NCBI RefSeq assembly: GCF_012931685.1
Contig: NZ_JABANC010000005.1
Location: forward strand, 62,001-126,000
Source of the DNA: Hanstruepera ponticola
GTDB lineage: Bacteria > Bacteroidota > Bacteroidia > Flavobacteriales > Flavobacteriaceae
Length of the DNA stretch: 64,000 nt
Reading direction: 5' to 3'
The notes under the pieces are model-generated. The model worked only from the letters and a program-made list of their open reading frames with translations, ran no database searches and had not been told where the DNA came from. Of this stretch, positions 53,301 through 61,449 are shown piece after piece. The translations under genes and the position numbers were made by a program. How positions within the stretch are numbered: position 1 is the first letter of the stretch; each line of letters opens with the position of its first letter.

Positions 53301-55260
53301 TGCTATAAATCGAACGAATGAAATAGATAAAAATAACGCTTATCAAAACAACTCAAATCCACAAACTATATTTGCACGTGTTGAAAATCTAACAGACGAA
53401 ACATGTTTTGGCGTAGACAGTTTTACTATTGAAGTTGGTTCATTACCAGTTTATAATCCACCGTTGGATGTCTATTTATGTGATAATATATCGAATGATG
53501 GCCAGGAAGAATTTGATCTTCAACAAGTGGTTTTAGATATGTCTCAAGGCAGCACAGATATTTTGAGTATTACTTTCTATGATAGCTTGGAAGATGCTGA
53601 AAATCAACAAAATGAATTACCTTTAAACCACACCAATCAAACGAATCCGCAACAAATTTATGCACGTATTGAGAACGGCACCTATTGTCATGGTATAGCC
53701 GAATTTGGTCTAAATGTTATTCAAGTGCCACTAGTTAATATGGCTTCAGCCATGGAGCAATGCGATACGGATTATGATGGCTCCGTAACCTTCGATTTAA
53801 CGGTTTCTGAAATTGAAGTTTTAGATATCAGACAGGATGATATTGTAGTTACCTATCATGAAACTATTGAAGATGTAGAATCCGGTAGCAACCCAATTTC
53901 GAATCCAAGTAATTACAATAATATTACTAATCCGCAAACCGTTTATATCAAAATAACCAATACGGTTTCCAATTGTTATGTGACCATTCCGTTGGATTTG
54001 ATAGTTAATCTACCACCTACAATCAACGATATTGGTAACTACCCTATTTGTGAAAACGATACCAACAGTTTTGATTTAAACGAAACATTGGATGCTCTTA
54101 TTGGAAATCAAGAACATATAGCTGTTTCATTTTATAGTAACCAAACTGATGCCAATAATACTCAAAATGCATTATCTGAAAATTACACCTATACTAGTAA
54201 TAATGACACCATTTTTATTAGAGCTGTCAACACGCAAACGGGTTGTATTGCCATAGACAGTTTCAATTTAAGAGTCAATCCGACACCAAATGCGGTTAGA
54301 CCTCCAAATTTAGAAGCTTGTGATGATGATTACGATGGCATGCTGGTTTTTGATTTATCAGTTCAAACTTCTATAGTTTTGGGCAGTCAAAATCCAAATC
54401 TGTTCACGGTTTCCTATTTTGAGCTGGAAGAAGAAGCCATAGATAATGTGAACGCCATTGCCAATTTAAACTATTTCGCTTTTAACGAACAAACTATATA
54501 TGTTCGTGTTGAAAATAATCAAACAGGTTGTTTTAACATCACTAGTTTTGAAACTATTATTTTCAGAAAACCCGATGTTAATATTCCAGACCAAACAGTG
54601 TGTTTGGATAACCTGCCTTTAGTGGTTTCAGCAGAAACCGGTTTTGATACTGACACCTATGAATGGTCAACAAATGCGACGACTTCAGAAATTGAAATAA
54701 CCGAAATAGGTACCTATTCTGTTACCATAACCTCTGGTAACGGCTGTATAACTACAAATACATTTAATGTCATTGAATCAGAACAAGCTACCATTGATTT
54801 TACCGAAACAGTTGATTTTGCCAACCCAAATAATATTACCGTAACTATCAGTGGCATTGGCAACTACATGTATATTTTAGATAATGGCGTGCCACAGGAA
54901 TCCAATGTGTTTTATAATGTAACGCTTGGCCCTCACACCATTGAAGTTTACGATTTAAATGGCTGTGCATCTGCCATAAAGGAAATTGTGATTATTGATG
55001 CACCTTTATTCTTCACACCAAACCAAGACGGTCAAAATGACTATTGGCATATTACTGGTGTGAATCAGTTAGCAGGAACCATAGTACATATTTATGATAG
55101 ATATGGCAAACTTCTCAAGACCTTACCTCACACTTCCATTGGTTGGGATGGTACATATAACGGCAGCCCAATGCCATCGAACGATTATTGGTTTGTAGCC
55201 AAAGTTGTTAAAGGTGATATTAAATTTGAAGTTAAAGGGCATTTTGCTTTAAAAAGATAG
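50395..55260 (+). CDS. Giant T9SS type-B sorted surface protein with choice-of-anchor L domain and 11 modules
   Basis: 1621 residues from the GTG at 50395 (VKNYINPYSLNKLLFCSLLLSLFLGFNQ signal region). The frame runs open to a TTG at 50338, but that part crosses the CATCG repeat. The N-terminal 270 residues carry a choice-of-anchor L domain (ILLSTGNANSAGN, TSIEFDFVSVTNQVQFNYILASEEYF, CEYSDGFAFLIKEAG). An Ig-like domain follows. Then come 11 consecutive modules of about 95 residues whose conserved Cys codons fall at 51490, 51778, 52063, 52351, 52633, 52912, 53191, 53479, 53761, 54049 and 54319. A second Ig-like domain, a SprB-like stretch and the type-B sorting domain (APLFFTPNQDGQNDYW) end the protein. 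Surface adhesin role inferred. Confidence 0.87.
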   Translation: MKNYINPYSLNKLLFCSLLLSLFLGFNQDVLGQQIAIDNSVSVQELIQNRLIQGCVEVSNITSNSNGSINGLGSFGYFERANSNFPFENGILLSTGNANSAGNTTNANTLNDGETNWGTDADLENALGISNTLNATSIEFDFVSVTNQVQFNYILASEEYFANYPCEYSDGFAFLIKEAGTANPYENVALIPGTSTPVNTNTIHEEIVGFCEASNETYFEGYNLGDTNFNGRTTVLTATASIQPNVQYHIKLVIADQTDENFDSAVFIEGNSFNATVDLGPDITTCANDIVLSADTQNNLATYSWFLNGNLIAGETSPDLVVTASGSYTVQISIPINNTTCEIEDTVEITLNSEQSAENISDYEVCDDPSNDGIETFDLTIKDSEVLDAVPNSNYNISYHYSQNEAESNTNAITTSVQNTSNPQTIFVRIEDIDNGCLAYASFNLFVNPIPTITEPTQLDVCDDATSDGFTSIDLTIKNDEITNGNPDLLVSYHYSQEDANAGINAVPSPYVNTNQTEQLFIRVIDANTGCMTTTSLVVNVLDTPFINNETQVIDACEQDGDGFETFDLTSVIDDVLQGTTGVSTTFHTSYEDAQSGDNPISDIENYENTVPNVQTIFIRVVDDNTGCISISNIELHANILESGTNIRNFYRCDDASNDGVETFNLENIAVNITNDLENININFYETETDRDNNVNPIDQSIPYEVMDSPHQLFVTVFSDDCTYFSDISLIIHPAVIIPTLDLVAYCDNDDDGLTSIELATFDAYVSSSINNPNVSYFLTQEDAENNENQLSPFYNNISNPQTIYVRVVSNDTNCSDVAPLEIEVLLAPTISDASNIVICDNDQDGFSIVNLDTKISEIVTDTNGLNISFHTSQTDAESDSNAITNTSTYNTNSQTIYTRIENQNTGCYALETFEIYVNTIPVFPEISNFRNCESDGNQIADFYFIQKDAEILNGQTGKQVLYFETETDAINRTNEIDKNNAYQNNSNPQTIFARVENLTDETCFGVDSFTIEVGSLPVYNPPLDVYLCDNISNDGQEEFDLQQVVLDMSQGSTDILSITFYDSLEDAENQQNELPLNHTNQTNPQQIYARIENGTYCHGIAEFGLNVIQVPLVNMASAMEQCDTDYDGSVTFDLTVSEIEVLDIRQDDIVVTYHETIEDVESGSNPISNPSNYNNITNPQTVYIKITNTVSNCYVTIPLDLIVNLPPTINDIGNYPICENDTNSFDLNETLDALIGNQEHIAVSFYSNQTDANNTQNALSENYTYTSNNDTIFIRAVNTQTGCIAIDSFNLRVNPTPNAVRPPNLEACDDDYDGMLVFDLSVQTSIVLGSQNPNLFTVSYFELEEEAIDNVNAIANLNYFAFNEQTIYVRVENNQTGCFNITSFETIIFRKPDVNIPDQTVCLDNLPLVVSAETGFDTDTYEWSTNATTSEIEITEIGTYSVTITSGNGCITTNTFNVIESEQATIDFTETVDFANPNNITVTISGIGNYMYILDNGVPQESNVFYNVTLGPHTIEVYDLNGCASAIKEIVIIDAPLFFTPNQDGQNDYWHITGVNQLAGTIVHIYDRYGKLLKTLPHTSIGWDGTYNGSPMPSNDYWFVAKVVKGDIKFEVKGHFALKR
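51490..54590 (+). repeat. Eleven tandem coding modules of about 95 residues in the giant T9SS protein
   Basis: Each module starts with a Cys followed by an Asp-rich loop (CDDxxxDGxxxFDL) and ends with a strand of the type TIFVRVxNxxTGC. Spacing between conserved Cys codons is 288, 285, 288, 282, 279, 279, 288, 282, 288 and 270 bp. Sequence identity between modules is low, so they are old or fast-diverging. Confidence 0.85.
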
Positions 55261-55272
55261 TTAGTTAATCCC

Positions 55273-55280
55273 TATCTTTG
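55273..55280 (+). promoter_or_regulatory. -7 promoter box for the last T9SS gene
   Basis: TATCTTTG fits the consensus, 17 nt before the ATG at 55298, suggesting separate transcription of the sixth paralogue. Confidence 0.45.
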
Positions 55281-55297
55281 CATTCCAATTGCATGGA

Positions 55298-57628
55298 ATG
55301 AAGAACTACTGGTTTTTATTGGCTTTAATCACGTCTTTAGTATCGTGGTCCCAAAATGTACAGGTAGACGCACAAACCTATTCGCCACAACAACTTATCG
55401 AAGATATTTTGGTAGATAGCAATTGTATTACAAACGTGAATGTTACCAACGTTGTAGGCGGTGATTTCGGTGGTTCCGATTTAAGTTATGGTTATTTTGA
55501 CGCTTCAGGCAGCAGTTTTCCATTTCAAAGTGGAGTGGTACTGTCAACTGGGAGATTAAATAATGTAGAAGGTCCTAATACCTCCTTAAGTGATGATGAC
55601 GCACCTAATTGGGTTGGAGACAATGATTTGGAAAGCGTGCTTCAAGACAGTAATACTTTAAACGCCACAATAATAGAATTCGATTTTGAAGCCGTTGCCA
55701 ATCAAATTAGTTTTAGATATATTTTTGCTTCCGAAGAATATCAGGAAGGTAACAACAATACCTGTCAATATTCTGACCTCTTTGGTTTTTTAATTCGTCC
55801 ATCAGGTACAACCCAATACGAAAATATTGCGATAGTTCCAGGAACAGACACACCTATTAAAGTCACCACAGTCCACTCTGGTATTCCAGGAAGTGGTGGT
55901 TGCGACCCTATTAACGAAGCTTATTTTGGTAGCTGGAATGATAGCAGTGCTCCTATTAATTTTAATGGACAAACAACCGTTTTAACTGCAGTAGCTGATG
56001 TAATTCCAAACGTAACGTATCATGTAAAATTAGTTATTGCAGATCATGTAAATTATCGCTATGATTCTGCTGTGTTTTTAGAGGCTGGTAGTTTTCAATT
56101 AACATCTGATTTAGGTCCAGACCGGCTCATTGCCAATTATAACGCCTTATGCCCTGATGAAACTTTAGAACTTGATGCGACACAAGCCAATGCTGATAAC
56201 TATACGTGGTTCCAAAATGGTGTAGAGTTAGCGGCTGAAACCAATGCCACCTTTGAAGTTGACCAACCTGGCAGTTATGAGGTAGAAGTGACAATAAATG
56301 GCACCTGCATTGCTTATGGTGCTATTGAAATTGAATATGCGTCAGACCCTATAGTTTTCGACACAACATTAGTAGCTTGTGATATAGATTTTGATGGTTT
56401 TACAACTTATAATTTGTGGGATGCCAGTTTAGAAATCACGGATGGTGACCAAAATTTAACTGTTGTCGATTTTTTTGAAACCCAAACCGGTGCGGAAGGT
56501 TCGGATGCTGACCTTATTGCGAATCCATCCAGTTACGATAACACCAGCATTGGCCAAACTGTTTATGCCAGAGTCGCTAATCGTAATGGTTGTATTTCTG
56601 TTGCTGAAGTCATACTCGATATTGCCAATAATCCTGTTTCATTAGATACATTTCCTGCATGTGATGACAACAATGATGGCATTACTATATTTAGTATTGC
56701 GGATTTGGAAAACCATATTTTAAGCAATCCTGATGTGCCCAATACGGCTAACATCACATTTTATGCTTCGGAAGCCGATTTAATCAATCAAAGCAATCCC
56801 ATAATCAATGGTTATGAGAATCTTAATAATCCGTATTCCGATGAGTTATTTGTTCAAATAAGTAATAACAATAATTGTTTTGCATATACCACATTACAAG
56901 TAGTGGTTTTTGATAGTCCTGAAATAGCACTAGATGAGTCCGCTATCTATTGCCTAAATGAATATCCACAAACAATCACTTTAGAGGCAGGCACATCTAA
57001 CCAAAACAACCTGACCTACCAGTGGCTTTTAAACGGAACTGACTTACAAATAACTTCTGAAAACATTCAAATTAATGAAGTTGGAACTTATACGGTTATT
57101 GCAACCAATTCAAACAATTGTTCAATAAGTAGGGACATTTTAGTCAACCCTTCTAATATTGCCACAATCGAGAATATTGAAGTAAATGATGGTGTTGAAA
57201 ACAATACCATTACTGTTTCAGTTTCAGGCGAAGGTGATTATGAATATGCTTTAGACAATGGTGTTTATCAAGATGAGCCATTTTTTGATAATGTTTTGGC
57301 TGATACGCATGTATTGTTAATTCGTGACAAAAATGGTTGCGGTGTAATCACAGAAGAAGTTGCTGTTTTTGGTTTCCCAAAATTCTTTACTCCAAATGGT
57401 GATGGAATTAATGACACATGGACTCCTCGAGGCATCAGTGCAAAGACAGCTACAGTTAGAATCAAAATATTCAATCGCTATGGCAAACTCATTAAAGAAA
57501 TAAATGCTTCAAATAAGAGTTGGGATGGCACCTTTAATGGTCAACCATTAATCACAGATGATTATTGGTATCAAGCGGTTTTACCAAACGGTAAAACTTT
57601 CAATGGTCACTTTACACTCAAAAGATAA
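55298..57628 (+). CDS. T9SS type-B sorted surface protein with choice-of-anchor L domain, 2 modules
   Basis: 776 residues from the ATG at 55298 (MKNYWFLLALITSLVSWSQN, signal peptide); a TTG three codons earlier is also open. Choice-of-anchor L domain: VVLSTGRLNNVEGPNTS, IIEFDFEAVANQISFRYIFASEEYQEG, CQYSDLFGFLIRPSG. An Ig-like domain, two repeat modules (VACDIDFDGFTTYNL and PACDDNNDGITIFSI), another Ig-like stretch and the type-B sorting domain (FPKFFTPNGDGINDTW..NRYGKLIKEI) follow. It is a shorter relative of the 1621-residue protein next door, with 2 modules instead of 11. Last of the six. Confidence 0.87.
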   Translation: MKNYWFLLALITSLVSWSQNVQVDAQTYSPQQLIEDILVDSNCITNVNVTNVVGGDFGGSDLSYGYFDASGSSFPFQSGVVLSTGRLNNVEGPNTSLSDDDAPNWVGDNDLESVLQDSNTLNATIIEFDFEAVANQISFRYIFASEEYQEGNNNTCQYSDLFGFLIRPSGTTQYENIAIVPGTDTPIKVTTVHSGIPGSGGCDPINEAYFGSWNDSSAPINFNGQTTVLTAVADVIPNVTYHVKLVIADHVNYRYDSAVFLEAGSFQLTSDLGPDRLIANYNALCPDETLELDATQANADNYTWFQNGVELAAETNATFEVDQPGSYEVEVTINGTCIAYGAIEIEYASDPIVFDTTLVACDIDFDGFTTYNLWDASLEITDGDQNLTVVDFFETQTGAEGSDADLIANPSSYDNTSIGQTVYARVANRNGCISVAEVILDIANNPVSLDTFPACDDNNDGITIFSIADLENHILSNPDVPNTANITFYASEADLINQSNPIINGYENLNNPYSDELFVQISNNNNCFAYTTLQVVVFDSPEIALDESAIYCLNEYPQTITLEAGTSNQNNLTYQWLLNGTDLQITSENIQINEVGTYTVIATNSNNCSISRDILVNPSNIATIENIEVNDGVENNTITVSVSGEGDYEYALDNGVYQDEPFFDNVLADTHVLLIRDKNGCGVITEEVAVFGFPKFFTPNGDGINDTWTPRGISAKTATVRIKIFNRYGKLIKEINASNKSWDGTFNGQPLITDDYWYQAVLPNGKTFNGHFTLKR

Positions 57629-57703
57629 TTATCATCTAAAGCGAGTTTTTAAACTCATAAAGAATAAGTAAATTAGTCCTTCAGAATAACCTGAAGCCTT
57701 GAT

Positions 57704-59707
57704 ATGAAATTTAAAATAGAATCGGAATTTAAACCTACAGGCGACCAACCTCAAGCCATTTCTCAATTAGTTGATGGTATTACTCAAGCAGAAAAATATC
57801 AAACCCTACTTGGTGTAACAGGTTCAGGGAAAACCTTTACCGTTGCCAATGTCATCCAGGAAGTTCAAAAACCAACATTGGTCTTGGCTCACAACAAAAC
57901 GTTGGCAGCCCAATTATATTCGGAGTTTAAACAGTTCTTTCCAAACAATGCGGTTGAATATTTCGTTTCTTATTATGATTATTATCAACCCGAAGCTTAT
58001 ATACCAGTTTCTGGTGTTTACATAGAAAAAGATCTTTCTATCAACGAGGAAATAGAAAAAATGCGTTTAAGTACGACTTCCTCACTCCTATCTGGTCGGC
58101 GAGATGTTTTGGTTGTGGCATCCGTTTCTTGCTTGTATGGTATTGGTAATCCGGTTGAATTTCAGAAAAATGTGATTACCCTCAAACGGGACCAAATTAT
58201 TTCTCGTACAAAATTATTACATCAATTAGTTCAAAGTTTATATTCTAGAACTGAAGCGGAGTTTAATCATGGTAACTTCAGAATAAAAGGTGATACGGTT
58301 GATATTTTCCCTAGTTATGATGATCACGCCTTTCGCATTCATTTTTTTGGAGATGAAATTGAAGATATTGAAGCATTTAATATTCAAACCAATGAGGTCA
58401 TTGAAAAATATGACCGACTCAATATTTATCCAGCCAATATGTTTGTGACCTCACCAGAAGTCTTACAAAATGCCATAAAAGATATTCAGGATGATTTAAT
58501 GAAACAATATGACTATTTTAAAGATATTGGCAAGCATCTTGAAGCCAAACGATTGAAAGAACGAACCGAATTTGATTTGGAGATGATTCGTGAACTAGGT
58601 TATTGCTCTGGCATTGAAAACTATTCACGCTATTTGGATGGCAGACAACCGGGTACGAGACCGTTCTGTTTATTGGATTATTTCCCTGATGATTATTTAA
58701 TGGTGGTTGATGAAAGTCATGTAACCATTTCACAGGTACATGCTATGTATGGAGGCGACAGAAGTCGAAAAGAAAATTTAGTAGAATACGGGTTTAGGCT
58801 TCCTGCCGCTATGGATAACAGACCACTTAAGTTTGAAGAGTTTGAAGCACTTCAAAATCAAGTGATTTATGTCAGTGCAACACCAGCTGATTATGAATTG
58901 CAAAAAACGGATGGTGTTTATGTGGAACAAGTTATTCGCCCGACAGGGTTGCTAGATCCTATTATTGAAGTGAGACCTAGTCTAAATCAGATAGACGATT
59001 TAATTGAAGAAATTCAACAACGCGTGGAAAAAGACGAGCGTACTTTGGTAACCACATTAACCAAACGCATGGCGGAAGAATTAACCAAATACTTAGCACG
59101 TATTCAAATTCGCGTACGATATATTCACAGTGATGTCGATACGTTAGAACGGGTAGAAATTATGCAAGATTTGCGTAAAGGATTATTTGATGTCTTAGTA
59201 GGTGTTAATTTATTGCGTGAAGGATTAGATTTACCCGAAGTATCATTGGTGGCTATTTTGGATGCGGATAAAGAAGGATTTTTACGTTCCACCAGATCAT
59301 TAACACAAACTGTTGGAAGAGCAGCTAGAAACTTAAACGGTAAAGCTATTATGTATGCGGATAAAATAACTAAAAGCATGCAAAAAACTATAGACGAGAC
59401 TAATTATAGAAGAGAAAAGCAAATACAATACAACACAGATAACAATATAAAGCCGAAAGCCCTAAACAAAAGTTTAGATAATGCCCTATCAAAAAATTCG
59501 GTTAGTACGTATAGTTATGAATTGGAAGCCGCCAAAGCAGCAGAACCAGAAAGTGACTATTTAACCAAAAGCCAATTGGAAAAGAAAATTCGTGAAAAAC
59601 GTAAAATGATGGAAACAGCAGCAAAAGCACTAGACTTTTTAGAAGCCGCTAAATTTAGAGACCAAATAAAAGCCTATCAAACAAAATTAGAAAAGTTAAA
59701 AATCTAA
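57704..59707 (+). CDS. uvrB: Excinuclease ABC subunit B
   Basis: 667 residues. UvrB is the damage-verifying helicase-like subunit of nucleotide excision repair. Visible are the start FKPTGDQPQAISQLVDGI, Walker A GVTGSGKTFT near 40, the beta-hairpin VSYYDYYQPEAYIP near 90, DESH near 335, ATLTKRMAEELTKYL-type helicase motifs (TTLTKRMAEELTKY), GINLLREGLD-like VGVNLLREGLDLPEVSLVAILDADKEGFLRS, and a C-terminal UVR domain (KKIREKRKMMETAAKALDFLEAAKFRDQI). The length is normal. Its last 4 bp overlap the convergent TerB-like gene. A CTTCAG-N6-CTGAAG inverted repeat lies 8 nt before the ATG (57679-57696), possibly regulatory. Confidence 0.97.
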   Translation: MKFKIESEFKPTGDQPQAISQLVDGITQAEKYQTLLGVTGSGKTFTVANVIQEVQKPTLVLAHNKTLAAQLYSEFKQFFPNNAVEYFVSYYDYYQPEAYIPVSGVYIEKDLSINEEIEKMRLSTTSSLLSGRRDVLVVASVSCLYGIGNPVEFQKNVITLKRDQIISRTKLLHQLVQSLYSRTEAEFNHGNFRIKGDTVDIFPSYDDHAFRIHFFGDEIEDIEAFNIQTNEVIEKYDRLNIYPANMFVTSPEVLQNAIKDIQDDLMKQYDYFKDIGKHLEAKRLKERTEFDLEMIRELGYCSGIENYSRYLDGRQPGTRPFCLLDYFPDDYLMVVDESHVTISQVHAMYGGDRSRKENLVEYGFRLPAAMDNRPLKFEEFEALQNQVIYVSATPADYELQKTDGVYVEQVIRPTGLLDPIIEVRPSLNQIDDLIEEIQQRVEKDERTLVTTLTKRMAEELTKYLARIQIRVRYIHSDVDTLERVEIMQDLRKGLFDVLVGVNLLREGLDLPEVSLVAILDADKEGFLRSTRSLTQTVGRAARNLNGKAIMYADKITKSMQKTIDETNYRREKQIQYNTDNNIKPKALNKSLDNALSKNSVSTYSYELEAAKAAEPESDYLTKSQLEKKIREKRKMMETAAKALDFLEAAKFRDQIKAYQTKLEKLKI

Positions 59708-60105
59708 TTGTATTGAACCCTGAAAATGTCTATTAATACGTCTGGTGGCACTATTTTGTTTGGAAAACTCTCCATTAAATAGAGTACCTTATTAATAGAC
59801 TCATGACTTAATCCCATACGCAAACCGAAATTATGCAGTTTGGTTTTATTTTTCGGGCTATTTTCGTCATCAATGTTCATTAATAAAACTAATCTATGAA
59901 ACTGAACAATACGTTCGCTATGCGATTCTAAATGAATATAATTTATAGGATGTTCAATCAAATAATCAAAATCCTCTCTAGAGATGTCCAATTGCTTCGC
60001 TATCGCCAAAAGAAAATTATACTCAATAGGTTTTAGGTGACTTTCATTCTTTGCAAATGAAATCATTTCAGATAGGAGGCTCAATTTTTCAACCCTGTTT
60101 ATCAT
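59704..60105 (-). CDS. TerB-like fold protein
   Basis: A 133-residue all-helical cytoplasmic protein. KLSLLSEMISFAKNESHLKPIEYNFLLAIAKQLDISREDFDYLIEHP has the layout of TerB-like domains (helix, short acidic loop, LAxxLGIs-type turn). The second half is helical and less conserved. TerB-like proteins are often labelled tellurite resistance, but no other ter genes are near, so that label is not supported. Its 3' end overlaps that of uvrB by 4 bp on the opposite strand. Role unknown. Confidence 0.65.
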   Translation of the reverse strand: MINRVEKLSLLSEMISFAKNESHLKPIEYNFLLAIAKQLDISREDFDYLIEHPINYIHLESHSERIVQFHRLVLLMNIDDENSPKNKTKLHNFGLRMGLSHESINKVLYLMESFPNKIVPPDVLIDIFRVQYN

Positions 60106-60351
60106 TAGAGGAATGGATTATTAATTAGTGATATAAAGATACGTAGATAGATGATTTAATAATCCGTTATAAATTGTAACTTGTCGAAAAATCACGTGCT
60201 TTTAATCGATATTTTCCTACATTTACTCAAAACAAAGTATTCAACTTGCTGAAATTAAGCACTTTAATTTATTTTGGCGTTTCGTCGATGAATTCCGTTT
60301 TGTAGATTTTAGTAGGTGTTTTATTATAATTACAGTAACAAGAAAAATTAA
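60106..60351. promoter_or_regulatory. Divergent intergenic region with CATCGAT-like motifs
   Basis: Contains GTGCTTTTAATCGATA near 60193, GCGTTTCGTCGATGAA near 60280 and an inverse-oriented relative (acttgtcgaaaaat) near 60178. It separates the TerB-like gene from the DUF1456 gene and may control one or both. Confidence 0.4.
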
Positions 60352-60585
60352 ATGACTAATAACGATATTTTTAAAAAACTTCGAGTGGCTTTACAATTGC
60401 GTGATGATGAAATTGTAAAGATTTTAGAATTGGTAGATTTTAGAATTTCAAAAAGCGAGTTAGGTGCTTTCTTTAGAAAAGAAGATCATCCAAAATATGT
60501 AGAATGTGGTGATCAGATTTTGCGTAATTTCTTGAATGGATTAGTGATTCATTTAAGAGGGCCTAAACCTAAAAAGAAACCATAA
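60352..60585 (+). CDS. DUF1456 family protein (YehS-like)
   Basis: 77 residues. MTNNDIFKKLRVALQLRDDEIVKILELVDFRISKSELGAFFRKEDHPKYVECGDQILRNFLNGL matches one DUF1456 unit. Many members (e.g. E. coli YehS) have two such units in about 150 residues; this one has a single unit with a Lys/Pro-rich tail (RGPKPKKKP), as common in Bacteroidota. The fold is small and helical. Function is unknown. It follows a 246-bp regulatory-looking region. Confidence 0.8.
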   Translation: MTNNDIFKKLRVALQLRDDEIVKILELVDFRISKSELGAFFRKEDHPKYVECGDQILRNFLNGLVIHLRGPKPKKKP

Positions 60586-60704
60586 ATTGAGTCTTCAACC
60601 AAAACGCACTAAAAAACGCCAAAAAATTAGTTTCTTTCTTTTATATCTTATCATAACCTAGTATTTTTGTGTAAAACAGACAAATTTGTCCTAAATTAAT
60701 ATTT

Positions 60705-61397
60705 GTGATATCTACACCTCATTCAAAAACCCAATTCACAGAACAAGACATTCAAAAACTCAATAAAAAATACAAGCCACTATCAGCTTGTCAACGTATT
60801 ATAACCTTATATCAAGATTTTGATTTGGATGAAATCATGCTCACGAGTTCCTTTGCTGCAACTTCTGCATTTTTGTTAAAACTGGTTTCTGATGTCAATA
60901 AAAACCAAGAAGTATTTTTTATTGATACAGGTTATCATTTTGATGAAACTTTAGATTATAAAGAAAAGCTAAAAGCAGTATATGGTCTTAATGTAAAATC
61001 AATTGGAGCCCTAAAAGAAGAACATTTATTTACATTGAAAGATGAGACATGGAAAAAGAATCCAGACTTTTGTTGCTCAATAAATAAGGTAAGACCTTTA
61101 GACATTTTAAAGAAACAATATAATATTTGGGTTTCTGGTTTAATGAAATGGCAAAGCGACCATAGATCTACTTTAGATATTTTTGAACTTCGTGGTGACA
61201 TTTTGAAGTTCTATCCTTTATTGGATATCACAAAAGAGAGTCGTGACGCATATATAAAAAAACACAACTTACCATTTCATCCATTAGTAGCCAAAGGCTA
61301 TCATTCTATAGGTTGTAAACATTGTACAGTTCCTGGTGAAGATCGCAGTGGTAGATGGAACAACAATCCAAAAACCGAATGCGGATTACATCTTTAA
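60705..61397 (+). CDS. cysH: Phosphoadenylyl/adenylyl-sulfate reductase, 4Fe-4S type
   Basis: 230 residues, starting with GTG at 60705; no suitable in-frame ATG lies near. The PAPS/APS reductase fold has LTSSFAATSAFLLKLV, VFFIDTGYHFDETLDY and WVSGLMKWQSDHRS. The Cys pair CC at 123-124 and CKHC at 204-207 are the iron-sulfur ligands of the APS-type assimilatory enzymes, and the catalytic Cys226 is in ECGLHL at the C-terminus. It reduces activated sulfate to sulfite using thioredoxin. Other sulfate assimilation genes (cysD, cysN, sulfite reductase) are not adjacent in this window. Confidence 0.92.
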   Translation: MISTPHSKTQFTEQDIQKLNKKYKPLSACQRIITLYQDFDLDEIMLTSSFAATSAFLLKLVSDVNKNQEVFFIDTGYHFDETLDYKEKLKAVYGLNVKSIGALKEEHLFTLKDETWKKNPDFCCSINKVRPLDILKKQYNIWVSGLMKWQSDHRSTLDIFELRGDILKFYPLLDITKESRDAYIKKHNLPFHPLVAKGYHSIGCKHCTVPGEDRSGRWNNNPKTECGLHL

Positions 61398-61400
61398 ATA

Positions 61401-61430
61401 AAAAAGCTCTCAAAAATGAGAGCTTTTTTA
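61401..61430. terminator. Bidirectional terminator between cysH and sucC
   Basis: AAAAGCTCTCA, loop, TGAGAGCTTTT with A residues on one side and T residues on the other. It serves both convergent genes. Confidence 0.85.
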
Positions 61431-61449
61431 TTTATTATGGTTTCAAATT

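Noticed and set aside
59704-60105. Tellurite resistance determinant
   Set aside because: Only a TerB-like fold is visible and no other ter genes are near.
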